This document shows, one piece after another, positions 6,365 through 14,131 of a stretch of 14,131 bases of DNA. Under the pieces are notes generated by a model that ran no database searches, was not told the origin of the DNA, and saw only the letters and a program-made list of their open reading frames with translations. Location of the stretch: contig JBHHXI010000079.1 of NCBI GenBank assembly GCA_046756945.1, positions 1 through 14,131 on the forward strand. Direction: 5' to 3'. The translations under genes were made by a program, and so were the position numbers. Position 1 is the first letter of the stretch; each line of letters opens with the position of its first letter. Source of the stretch: JACZQZ01 sp046756945. Its GTDB lineage: Bacteria > Pseudomonadota > Alphaproteobacteria > Rhodospirillales > 2-02-FULL-58-16.

Positions 6365-9195
6365 GCCTTCCCCCGGGCGCCGGAAGCGGTATGGCCCCGG
6401 CGGTCGGACGTCCGGCCGCGGTATCGTTGGCGGCGCTCAGGCCGGCGCTCTTTCTCCTTGTCCTGACGGGCGCGGGACTGGCGGGCAACCATTTCAGCCT
6501 GCCCTTATTGTTCGGCGGCGACTTCCTGTTCGGCGGCGTCGCCGCCATGCTCGCGGTGCGGATTTTCCCCCTGGCGTGGGGCGTACCGGCGGCGGCGGCG
6601 GTGGCAGGCTATTCGATGGTCCTGTGGGGCCACCCTTACGGAGCCGTGGTGTTTACCCTGGAGGCGCTGGTCGTCGGCCTGTGGACGACCCGCGACGAGG
6701 ATTTGGCGCTCCGGGACGGGGTATTCTGGGCGGTCCTGGGGCTGCCGCTGATCTGGGCGTTGTACGCGGGGCCCCTGGACATGGACCGCACCGCCGTCGT
6801 CCTGGTCATGGTAAAGCAGAGCGTCAACGGACTCTTCAATGCCGTCGTCGCCGGGTTCCTGCTCGGTCATCTTCCGTTCAGGCGCTGGGCCGGAGTCGTC
6901 GACGAGCGCGCTTCGGTCTCCTTTCAACGGACGTTCGTCAATCTGCTTGTCGCCTTCGTTCTCGTTCCGGCGCTGATGTTGGTCGTGGTGGCGGGCCGCG
7001 ACCAGCTCCGCCAGATGCGGAAACATGTCGCTGACGAGCTGGCCAAACAATCGTCGTTGATCAGAATGCAGCTGGACACCTGGAACCAGCGCCATCTCGG
7101 CGACCTTTCCATGTTCGTCGAGACCACCCTCGGCGGCCGGCAGGCGCCGCCGCAGGCCCTCAGGGAAGCCGTCGTCCGGCTGGGAGGACGCATTCCGGGG
7201 GCGCTTCGCATCGAGGTGGCCGACGGCACCGGCGACGTGGTCGCGTTCTATCGACGGGATGGCCCGGAGCCGGGGGCGGCCGGCCCCGGCCAAAGAATTC
7301 ATCTGCGCCTGGCCGCCGGAACGGGTGCGCCCTCGCTCGGGTCCGCCGGCGGGCCCGTCCCCTTCGGGCGCGACGCGGGCATCACCCATACCGGGCTCGC
7401 CACCGCCGCCGGCGAATCCGCACTCGTCCGGGCCGTTCTGGCGCCGGAGTACTTCGCTGCGTTCCTGCGGGCGATCAAGGGGGACGGCGCGCCGGAGATC
7501 ACCGTGATCGACGGCGCGGACCGGGTGCTCGCCAGCACCGATCCGGCAACCAGGACCGGGGGCGCCTTCGACATCACGCGCGGCGGCACCCTGGAGGCCG
7601 TGGACGAGGGGAACGGAATCCTGCACTGGCTGCCGCCGCGGGCCGGGCTCCCGAAAATGGCGCGCTGGCACCGGTCCCGCTTCCTCAAGGTCTCGGCCCT
7701 TGACGACGCCGGGGCGTGGCGGCTCGTGGTCGGGGTCCCCGCCGCCTCCTACGTGGACGGCCTGCGCGTCCGCTACGCCTACGATTTCGGTTTCACCCTG
7801 GCCGTCGTCCTGGCGGCACAGGTTCTCGGCACCCTGCTCCGGCGCAAGCTGGTTGCGCCGCTGGTGTCCCTGGCGCGGGTGACGACCGACCTGCCCGACA
7901 AGATCCTTCACCGCCGGGCCGTCGACTGGCCCAAAAGTCCGCTCGTCGAGATCGAATCCCTGATCGGCAATTTCAAGTCCATGGTGGGCCGCCTGAGCCA
8001 CGAGATATTGGAGCGCGAGCGCATCGCCGAAGAGATCACCCGGATGATTGAAACCAACACCGCACCCATTTTCGGTATCGACGGCGCGGGCAGGGTGAAC
8101 GTGTGGAATCAAGCCGCCGCCCGCGTCACCGGGTGCGAACGCGGCGAGGTTCTTGGGCGCGGTCTGGTCGACGATCTCGTCGTCGCGGAGAACAGGGAAG
8201 ACGTCCGCGCGCGCGTCGCCGAGGCCTTGCGCGGCCGGCAGCCGTCGAGCTCGGAACTGTCGTTGCGCGCCAAGGACGGCACCGTGCCGGTGCTTCTGGT
8301 GAATTTCACCGCCCGCAGGGACGCCGATGGGACGATTTTCGGCGTCGTCGGGGTCGGCCAGGACATCACCGAACGCCGCCGTATCCAGGCCGAGCTCATC
8401 CAGGCCTCGAAGCTGGCGACCCTGGGTGAAATGGCGACCGCCGTCGCCCACGAGCTCAACCAGCCCCTCAACATCATCCGCATGGCCGCCGACAGCGCCA
8501 TCGACGCCGTCGACACGGACACCGAAGACGTGGCGTTCCTGCGCGGCAAGTTCGAACGCATCAGCCGCCAGGCGGGAAGGGCCGCGGCCATCATCGACCA
8601 CATGCGGATCTTCGGCCGCAAGTCCGACGGCGAGCCCCATGCCTTCGACCCGCGCGACGCCGTGCTGGGGGCGCTGTCGCTCATGGGCGAACAATTGCGC
8701 CTGAAGGAAATTCGGGTCGTTACCCGTATTCCGGAACACTGCCGCCAGGTGTCGGGTCATGACGTCCAGTTCGAGCAGGTGGTGCTCAACCTGCTGACCA
8801 ACGCGCGGGACGCCATCGAGCTGGGTGGCGGCGATACGGACGGGGCGACGCCGGAGCGCCGCATCGACCTGGAGGTTTCGGACGACCCGGGCGCGGACAC
8901 CCTGCGACTCCGCGTCCGGGACACCGGCGGCGGCATCCCCGAGGCGGTGATGGGGCGCATCTTCGAGCCGTTCTTCACCACCAAGGAGGTCGGCAACGGG
9001 ACCGGACTGGGGCTGTCCATCAGCTATGGCATCGTCACCGATATGGGTGGGGTGCTCGAGGCGCGGAATTGGGACGACGGCGCGGAAATAACCATCAGCC
9101 TCCCGGTCGCCGGCGGGGATGGCGAGCCCGCGGACAGCCGCGGCGGCGGAAGCGACACCAAACGCACCGGGGGATCGGGAATCTCAAGGCCCTAG
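6361..9195 (+). CDS. Membrane-bound sensor histidine kinase (multi-TM, periplasmic sensor, PAS, HisKA, HATPase)
   Basis: A 944-residue inner-membrane kinase. About 6-7 membrane segments lie within residues 28-211. A periplasmic domain follows (about 212-474, probably Cache-like, since its end has the pattern WRLVVGVPAASYVDGLR), then a last membrane helix (475-495) and a short HAMP-like linker. A PAS domain covers about 558-670 (NTAPIFGIDGAGRVNVWN to GQDITERR). The kinase core has His697 in VAHELNQPLN, Asn814 in LNLLTNARD, Asp854 in DTGGGI, FEPFFTTKE and GTGLGLSIS from Gly880, so all catalytic elements are present. The HELNQPL box is that of the DctB/FixL-like kinases. The ATG at 6361 overlaps the previous stop and has no ribosome site of its own; an ATG at 6391 is possible. 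The N-terminal part resembles MASE-type membrane sensors but I cannot name the family. No receiver is fused, so the coupled receiver protein and the divergent NarL-type regulator are likely partners. Ligand unknown. Confidence 0.93.
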   Translation: MSLPPGAGSGMAPAVGRPAAVSLAALRPALFLLVLTGAGLAGNHFSLPLLFGGDFLFGGVAAMLAVRIFPLAWGVPAAAAVAGYSMVLWGHPYGAVVFTLEALVVGLWTTRDEDLALRDGVFWAVLGLPLIWALYAGPLDMDRTAVVLVMVKQSVNGLFNAVVAGFLLGHLPFRRWAGVVDERASVSFQRTFVNLLVAFVLVPALMLVVVAGRDQLRQMRKHVADELAKQSSLIRMQLDTWNQRHLGDLSMFVETTLGGRQAPPQALREAVVRLGGRIPGALRIEVADGTGDVVAFYRRDGPEPGAAGPGQRIHLRLAAGTGAPSLGSAGGPVPFGRDAGITHTGLATAAGESALVRAVLAPEYFAAFLRAIKGDGAPEITVIDGADRVLASTDPATRTGGAFDITRGGTLEAVDEGNGILHWLPPRAGLPKMARWHRSRFLKVSALDDAGAWRLVVGVPAASYVDGLRVRYAYDFGFTLAVVLAAQVLGTLLRRKLVAPLVSLARVTTDLPDKILHRRAVDWPKSPLVEIESLIGNFKSMVGRLSHEILERERIAEEITRMIETNTAPIFGIDGAGRVNVWNQAAARVTGCERGEVLGRGLVDDLVVAENREDVRARVAEALRGRQPSSSELSLRAKDGTVPVLLVNFTARRDADGTIFGVVGVGQDITERRRIQAELIQASKLATLGEMATAVAHELNQPLNIIRMAADSAIDAVDTDTEDVAFLRGKFERISRQAGRAAAIIDHMRIFGRKSDGEPHAFDPRDAVLGALSLMGEQLRLKEIRVVTRIPEHCRQVSGHDVQFEQVVLNLLTNARDAIELGGGDTDGATPERRIDLEVSDDPGADTLRLRVRDTGGGIPEAVMGRIFEPFFTTKEVGNGTGLGLSISYGIVTDMGGVLEARNWDDGAEITISLPVAGGDGEPADSRGGGSDTKRTGGSGISRP

Positions 9196-9203
9196 GGATA
9201 TGC

Positions 9204-11312
9204 CTACGCCGGGGCGTCGCGGAAGGACGCCCACTTTTCCGTACCGCCCCGGTTCTCCAGGTAATTGATGAGCGCGGACACGGGCTTGCGGTCGTATGTG
9301 GCGCCCGACCGTTCGAGCAGGATGTCGGACGCCTCCTCGAAGGTCAAAGCCTTGCGGTAGGCGCGCGGGCCCGTCATGCCGACAAAGGCATTGGCGACGG
9401 CGAGGATGCGGGCCGTGCGCAGGGTCTCTTCTTCCTTTTTGCCCAGCGGTCCGGTCCCGTCCCAGGTCTCGCGCATCTGGCGGATGGTTTCCACCACCGG
9501 GCCCTCGAAATCCACGCCGTCCAGGAGATCGACACTGACCATGTAACTGTTGGCGACCAGGGCGCGTTCTTCGGCCGTGAGCTCCCCGGTCTTGGTCAGT
9601 ACCTCGGGCGGGATGAAGATCTTGCCGATGTTCATCAGGGTGCCGGCGATCTCGGCCGTCTGTGCCTCCCCGTCCGGCACGCCCATTTCCTCGGCGATGC
9701 AGCGCGCCACCTCCGCCACCCGCGCCGAATGGTGGGCCGAGAACGGGTCCCGGCGGTCGATCACGCTGGTCAGCGTGCCGATGAGCTGACGCAGCCTCTG
9801 TTCGCTGCGCTGGCGCGCGTGGGTCAGTTCGGTGACGTCGTCCAGCACCATCAAAACGCCGGGCGGATGATCCCGGTTGCCGGGCAACGGAATGTGTTCC
9901 GACTTGATCACCCGCTCCTCGTCGTCGATGCCGAACCTGTGGGTGTACGATTCGCGTTCGGCCGTGCCGAGCACCCGGCGGTTGATCTCGGTAAGCGCCT
10001 TCGCCTTCACCGGCCCGATGACATCGGCCAGCGGCTTGCCCAGCATGTCGTCCACGGCGATGCCGGCCTCTTTCGCGGCGGGCGCGTTGGCGAAGGTGTA
10101 CCGGGCGTCGCCGTCGACGGCGGCGATGACGGTGGGCTGGCTGTCGGTGACGACGCGCAGGAACGTGCTCAGGGTTTCGAGGCGCTCGGCCGTGGTGCGG
10201 AATCTCTCCGTCGATTCCTTCTCGCGCAGAACGGTGCCGTGGCGCCACACGGCGATGATGGTCACGGTCACGGCGACAATGACCAGCACGAAAATGCCGA
10301 GCATCGTCCTCAGGCGCGTTTCCGTCTCGCCCAGGGCCTCGGCCCAGGAGACCTTGCGCACCAGCAACCAGGGCAGGCTGGCCAGGGGCCTGGAGACGAC
10401 GAGCACCTCGTCGCCGGCATAGTCCTTCTTGACGGCGAAGCCGCCGGGCTTCTCCAGGGCATACGCCGCCGCCAGATCGGCGGTGTCCAGCGCCAGGGAC
10501 CGCTTCAGCGGCGGCGTCCCGTCGGCGAGGGGGGAAAGATAGTCCACCACCGCGCCGGCGGAACGGACCAGGTATGTCTCGGCCGTCTTGTCGATCTCTC
10601 CCGGTTGCGCCAGGCGCTCGAAGAGGTCCCGGCCGATGACGCGTATGCCGACGACGACGCCGATGCCCTTGACGTTCGCGGTGTCTCCGTGAACGGCGAA
10701 TACCGGCAACACGAAACCCATGGTCGGCAGGTTGCTGGCGCCGGTGTAGATGTCGATCAACGCCGGTTCGCCGCCGAGCGCCTTGGCGACGGCGTCGCGG
10801 ATGCGGCCCGCCAGCGGCGGCATCCCCGGGGTGGTGACGATGGACCGGCCGTTGGCGTCGACCAGGCCGATGCCGGCGACGCCCACCCGTTCCACGTTCG
10901 CCCGCACCTCCCAGCCCGCCTGCGGGGGCGTGAAGCCGGCGCGGTTGGCCGTGGCCGTAAGCAGGTTGCGCAGGTACCCGGCCTCCGCCGCCTCGTCAGT
11001 GACCCGGGACTTGTCCCCGTCGCCCATGGTGAGCTCGGTCATGTAAAGCTGGAGCGAGGCGTTCTCCGTCAACTCGCGCAGGGCGGCGAAATTCCGGTCC
11101 GCCCATTCGTTGACGGCGGCGGCGCGGCTGTCGGCGACTATCCCCAAGCGGATCTGCCACGCCCGCATTTCCCGCTGGCGCTCTTCGTCGACGAATTTGG
11201 GGGTGAAATACAGGGCCGCGGCGACCAATGCCACCAGTGCAATCGCCAGGCCCACGGCCACCTTGTCGACCGGCCTGCGCGGTTTCGGCTCCGGCCCGGC
11301 CGGATCGGCCAT
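9204..11312 (-). CDS. Membrane sensor protein with Cache-like, PAS and degenerate HD-GYP domains
   Basis: A 702-residue inner-membrane protein. Membrane helix 17-36, a periplasmic double-Cache-like sensor (about 40-335), helix 337-356, a PAS domain (about 380-495), then an HD-GYP-like domain (about 515-690). Active HD-GYP proteins hydrolyse c-di-GMP with two or three metals. Here the fold signature remains (HSARV at 528-532, IGKIFIP at 562-568, WDGTG at 617-621), but the HD pair is Met560-Asn561. By eye, the later His (Ser589), the His-His pair (Met613-Arg614) and the DxxxD-type aspartates (Asn641, Val644) are also replaced, and the GYP tripeptide is lost. Catalysis is therefore unlikely, while a binding or interaction role is possible. 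The ATG at 11312 is preferred because GGAG lies 6 bases upstream of it; the ATG at 11324 has no such site. The stop lies 8 bases from the stop of the convergent kinase gene. Confidence 0.9.
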   Translation of the reverse strand: MADPAGPEPKPRRPVDKVAVGLAIALVALVAAALYFTPKFVDEERQREMRAWQIRLGIVADSRAAAVNEWADRNFAALRELTENASLQLYMTELTMGDGDKSRVTDEAAEAGYLRNLLTATANRAGFTPPQAGWEVRANVERVGVAGIGLVDANGRSIVTTPGMPPLAGRIRDAVAKALGGEPALIDIYTGASNLPTMGFVLPVFAVHGDTANVKGIGVVVGIRVIGRDLFERLAQPGEIDKTAETYLVRSAGAVVDYLSPLADGTPPLKRSLALDTADLAAAYALEKPGGFAVKKDYAGDEVLVVSRPLASLPWLLVRKVSWAEALGETETRLRTMLGIFVLVIVAVTVTIIAVWRHGTVLREKESTERFRTTAERLETLSTFLRVVTDSQPTVIAAVDGDARYTFANAPAAKEAGIAVDDMLGKPLADVIGPVKAKALTEINRRVLGTAERESYTHRFGIDDEERVIKSEHIPLPGNRDHPPGVLMVLDDVTELTHARQRSEQRLRQLIGTLTSVIDRRDPFSAHHSARVAEVARCIAEEMGVPDGEAQTAEIAGTLMNIGKIFIPPEVLTKTGELTAEERALVANSYMVSVDLLDGVDFEGPVVETIRQMRETWDGTGPLGKKEEETLRTARILAVANAFVGMTGPRAYRKALTFEEASDILLERSGATYDRKPVSALINYLENRGGTEKWASFRDAPA

Positions 11313-11318
11313 GGCGCT

Positions 11319-11322
11319 CTCC
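11319..11322 (-). promoter_or_regulatory. Ribosome binding site choosing the start at 11312
   Basis: On the minus strand GGAG lies 6 bases before the ATG at 11312, whereas the ATG at 11324 is preceded by an A/T-rich stretch without a site. The divergent gap 11313-11529 otherwise shows a run of seven A at 11331-11337 and GC-rich sequence, with no promoter I can support. Confidence 0.5.
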
Positions 11323-11529
11323 ATAGGAATAAAAAAATCGGGTTGCCAAAACTTACGGCATCGCGGGCGGGACGCAAGGAGGAAATGCCGGGGCCGGCGG
11401 CCGCGCCGGGGAGACCGGACCGGGGCGCGGACCGCGCGGGTTCAGCACTTCCTTGCGGCGCGGGCGCGAACGCGCTACCCATCGTGCCGCAACCGGGCGG
11501 CGCGCCGTCCGCACAACAGGGCACTGAAC

Positions 11530-13119
11530 ATGCTGCACACGCCGAGAGCGACCCGCGGCGCCGTCGTCGCGCCGCACCACCTGGCGGCCCAGGCGGGGCT
11601 GCGCGTGCTCGCCGACGGCGGCAACGCCATCGAGGCGACGGTCGCCGCGGCGGCGGCCATCGCCGTTGTCTATCCGCACATGAACGGCCTTGGCGGCGAC
11701 AACTTCTGGCTCATCTGCGACGGCCGCGGGGCGCCCCTCGGCATCGACGCCTGCGGGCCGGCGGCGGCCAGGGCGGACATCGCCTTCTACAAGGAGCACG
11801 GCGCCGGGACCATTCCCCCGCGCGGCCCGCTGGCCGCGTTGACGGTGGCGGGGGCGGTCTCGGGCTGGCAGGCGGCGCTGGGCGTGAGCGCCCGTTGGGG
11901 CGGCGCGCTGGCGCTGTCGCGCCTCCTCGAGGACGCCGAATACTATGCCCGCGAAGGCGTTCCGGTGACCATCAGCCAGCACCAAAACACCCTGGACAAG
12001 CTCGACGAACTGCGCGCCGTGCCCGGGTTCGCCGCAACCTATCTGACCGGCGGCACGGCGCCGCAACCGGGCGCGCTTTTCCGCAACCCGGCGCTCGCCG
12101 GAACTCTGGCGCGCCTCGGCCGCGACGGGCTCGACGATTTCTACCGGGGCGCCCTGGCGCGGGACATCGCCGCCGGGCTGGCGAAGGCCGGCAGCCCGGT
12201 CTCGGCGGCCGACCTGGCACGCTACCGGCCGCTCACGGTGCGGCCCCTGGAACTGACCCTGGCCCGGGGGACGGCCTACAACCTGCCGCCCCCGACCCAG
12301 GGGCTGGCGTCGTTGATCCTGCTCGGGGTTTTCGAGCGCCTGGGCGTCGGCGAGGCGGAAAGCTTCGCCTTCGTCCACGGCCTCGTCGAGGCCGCCAAGC
12401 GCGCCTTTCGCGTACGCGACGCCCACGTGACGGACCCCGCCTACATGGACGTGGACCCGGCGGATTTCCTGGGCGGGGCGGCGCTCGACGGCATGGCGGC
12501 GTCGGTGGACCCGGCGCGGGCGGCGCCCTGGCCCGACGCCCAGCCCGGCGGCGACACCGTGTGGCTGGGGGCCATCGACGGCGAGGGCCGGGCCGTCAGT
12601 TTCATCCAGAGCATCTACTGGGAGTTCGGCTCCGGCGTGGTGCTGCCCGAGACCGGGATCACCTGGCAGAACCGCGGCACCAGCTTCAATCTCATCGGCG
12701 GCGCCCATAACTGCCTCGCGCCGGGGCGCCGGCCGTTCCACACCATCCAGCCGGCGATGGCCATGCTCGGCGACGGCCGGGTCATGGCCTACGGCACCAT
12801 GGGCGGCGAGGGCCAGCCCCAGACCCAGGCCGCCCTGTTCACCCGCCACGTGCTGTTCGGCCAGGACCTTCAGGCGGCGGTCACCGCGCCCCGGTGGCTC
12901 CTGGGCCGCACCTGGGGCGCGGAAACGACCAATCTCAGGATCGAGAACCGGTTCGCCCCGGACGTCATCGACGCCCTGAAGGCGGCCGGCCACGACGTCG
13001 AGGTGGTGGGTGGCTTCGATCCGGTCATGGGACATGCCGGCGCCCTGGCCGGCCATCCCTCGGGCCTCATCGAAGGCGCCGCCGACCCCCGCGGCGACGG
13101 GGCGGTGGCGGCGTTTTAG
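11530..13119 (+). CDS. Gamma-glutamyltransferase-family Ntn hydrolase (oxamate amidohydrolase-like)
   Basis: A 529-residue enzyme precursor of the family that self-cleaves to expose an N-terminal Thr nucleophile and then hydrolyses or transfers amide-linked groups. The start at 11530 gives the family's usual beginning (ATRGAVVAPHHLAAQAGL, GGNAIEA, HMNGLGGDNFW). The predicted cleavage site is GGD/TVW with Thr343; classical GGTs have TTHxS there. Downstream are FGSGVVLPETGI, QNRGTSF and PGRRPFHT (398-405), where classical enzymes have a Ser-Ser oxyanion pair. The segment that holds the glutamate-binding Arg in classical GGTs reads GIDACGP, so that Arg is absent. This points to the branch that includes HpxW and YwrD-like proteins rather than to glutathione breakdown. 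No clear signal peptide, so a cytoplasmic location is likely. The weak site AGGG lies 9 bases before the ATG. The substrate is unknown; the family call is firm. Confidence 0.9.
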   Translation: MLHTPRATRGAVVAPHHLAAQAGLRVLADGGNAIEATVAAAAAIAVVYPHMNGLGGDNFWLICDGRGAPLGIDACGPAAARADIAFYKEHGAGTIPPRGPLAALTVAGAVSGWQAALGVSARWGGALALSRLLEDAEYYAREGVPVTISQHQNTLDKLDELRAVPGFAATYLTGGTAPQPGALFRNPALAGTLARLGRDGLDDFYRGALARDIAAGLAKAGSPVSAADLARYRPLTVRPLELTLARGTAYNLPPPTQGLASLILLGVFERLGVGEAESFAFVHGLVEAAKRAFRVRDAHVTDPAYMDVDPADFLGGAALDGMAASVDPARAAPWPDAQPGGDTVWLGAIDGEGRAVSFIQSIYWEFGSGVVLPETGITWQNRGTSFNLIGGAHNCLAPGRRPFHTIQPAMAMLGDGRVMAYGTMGGEGQPQTQAALFTRHVLFGQDLQAAVTAPRWLLGRTWGAETTNLRIENRFAPDVIDALKAAGHDVEVVGGFDPVMGHAGALAGHPSGLIEGAADPRGDGAVAAF

Positions 13120-13132
13120 GCGGAGCCCCGCG

Positions 13133-14131
13133 TCACCAGCCGATGGCCTTGGGCAGCCAGGTGGCGAGTTCTGGGTAGAGGAACAGCAGCACCAGCCCCA
13201 CCAATTGCAGGCCGACGAACGGCATGACGCCGAGGTAGATGTCCGTGCTCGACACTTCCGGCGGCGCCACCCCTTTCAGGAAGAACAGCGACCAGCCCAC
13301 CGGCGGCGTCAGGAACGAGGTCTGCAGGTTGACCCCGGCCAGGATGGCGAACCACACCGGATCCACCCCCAACTTGTCCAGGATCGGCCAGAACAGCGGC
13401 AGCACGATGTAGCAGATCTCGATCCATTCCAGGAAGAAGCCGAGCAGGAACAGCATGAAAAGAACGAAGATAATGTCCGCCGTCACCCCGCCGGGTACGA
13501 ACTGGAACATCATTTCGATCAGCTCGTCGCCGTTGAGGCCGCGAAACGCCAGCGAGAACGCCTGGGCGGCGATGAGGATGAAGAACACCATGGCGCTGAT
13601 GCGAAGGGTTCCGCGGACCGTTTCGATGAGGACCTGCTTGGTGAGGCGCTTGCCGAGAAAGGCGATGACGATGCTGCCGAGACCGCCCATGGAGGCGGCC
13701 TCGGTCGGCGCCGCGATACCGCCGATGATGGAGCCGAGGACGGCGAAAATCAGGCCGATCGGCGGCAGCACAACGACGAACAGCTTCCTGATCAGCTCCC
13801 CGCCGGACATCTCGGCCCGCTCTTCCGGCGGGATCGCCGGCGCCATATCTGGCCTCAGCCAGCCGACGAGAAGCATGTAGACGGCGTAGAGGCCGGCCAG
13901 CACCAGGCCGGGGATCATGGCGGCGGCGAACAGGGTGCCGAGGCCGGTGCCCAGAATGTCCGAGAGCAGGATCAGCACCAGGCTGGGCGGGATGATCTGG
14001 CCCAAGGTCCCCGACGCGCAGATGGTGCCGCAGGCCAAGGACTTCGAATACCCCCGGCGCAGGAACACGGGCAGCGTGAGCAGCCCCAAGGTGACCACCG
14101 TGGCGCCGACGATGCCCGTGGACGCGCCCAT
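13133..14131 (-). CDS. dctM: TRAP transporter large permease subunit (DctM family), N-terminal part outside window
   Basis: The large membrane subunit of a tripartite ATP-independent periplasmic transporter, which uses an ion gradient to import organic acids or related solutes delivered by a periplasmic binding protein. The visible 332 residues are the C-terminal part. They include the conserved CGTICASGTLGQIIPPSLVLILLSD, seen here as ICASGTLGQIIPPS, a cytoplasmic loop with PPEERAEMS, the second inverted repeat with GGIAAPTEAASMG, and several hydrophobic helices to the end (LATWLPKAIGW). The Met at the window edge is very likely internal, because family members are longer at the N terminus. 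The small subunit and binding protein would lie beyond the right edge. The stop is 13 bases from the stop of the convergent hydrolase gene, so the two are separate units. The substrate cannot be read from this subunit. Confidence 0.92.
   Translation of the reverse strand: MGASTGIVGATVVTLGLLTLPVFLRRGYSKSLACGTICASGTLGQIIPPSLVLILLSDILGTGLGTLFAAAMIPGLVLAGLYAVYMLLVGWLRPDMAPAIPPEERAEMSGGELIRKLFVVVLPPIGLIFAVLGSIIGGIAAPTEAASMGGLGSIVIAFLGKRLTKQVLIETVRGTLRISAMVFFILIAAQAFSLAFRGLNGDELIEMMFQFVPGGVTADIIFVLFMLFLLGFFLEWIEICYIVLPLFWPILDKLGVDPVWFAILAGVNLQTSFLTPPVGWSLFFLKGVAPPEVSSTDIYLGVMPFVGLQLVGLVLLFLYPELATWLPKAIGW

Noticed and set aside
6505..8760. Minus-strand open frame of 751 codons under the sensor kinase
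   Set aside because: Antisense shadow of a gene with clear kinase motifs; the translation has no recognisable domains or hydrophobic pattern.
11376..11387. AAGGAGG followed by ATG, a possible small gene start
   Set aside because: The gap from AAGGAGG to ATG is only two bases, the frame is not that of the hydrolase, and the encoded sequence has no protein character.
9069..12710. Very long plus-strand open frame of 1213 codons
   Set aside because: It lies antisense to the Cache/PAS/HD-GYP gene and then overlaps the hydrolase gene in another frame. Its translation is rich in Arg, Gly, His and Asp without domain character, the usual shadow of GC-rich coding DNA.

Overview
The window is GC-rich, densely coded bacterial DNA and looks chromosomal. 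An alphaproteobacterium, probably of the Rhodospirillales type, fits best. The grounds are the COX15-type heme A synthase, the HELNQPL-type sensor kinase, the TRAP transporter and the strong third-position G/C bias that keeps long antisense frames open. This placement is inference. I see no tRNA, rRNA, CRISPR array, insertion sequence or phage gene.

Layout. Positions 1-481 (+) hold the C-terminal part of heme A synthase, with a likely one-base frame disturbance at the left edge. A carboxyl-terminal processing protease with a lipoprotein signal follows at 680-2173 (+), then a stand-alone ATP sulfurylase at 2244-3422 (+). A NarL/LuxR-type response regulator converges on it at 3455-4195 (-). The long intergenic region 4196-5083 carries several inverted and direct repeats and one large GC-rich hairpin. 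A receiver protein with a degenerate kinase-like module (5084-6364, +) comes next and overlaps by ATGA the start of a 944-residue membrane sensor histidine kinase (6361-9195, +). A membrane protein with sensor, PAS and a degenerate HD-GYP domain converges from the right (9204-11312, -). Diverging from it is a gamma-glutamyltransferase-family Ntn hydrolase (11530-13119, +), which converges with the cut-off TRAP large permease gene (13133-14131, -).

How the genes may work together. The middle of the window (3455-11312) is a block of signalling genes. The coupled kinase and receiver/pseudokinase pair probably forms one signalling unit, and the divergent NarL-type regulator is a plausible transcriptional output sharing the same control region. 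The HD-GYP-like protein next door may be another sensor, but its metal-binding residues are gone, so c-di-GMP hydrolysis is unlikely.

The most unusual feature is that two signalling proteins within 6 kb keep the fold signature but have lost the catalytic residues: Tyr in place of the phospho-accepting His in one, and Met-Asn in place of His-Asp in the other. The flanking metabolic genes (heme A synthesis, ATP sulfurylase, Ntn hydrolase, TRAP permease) show no obvious shared pathway.
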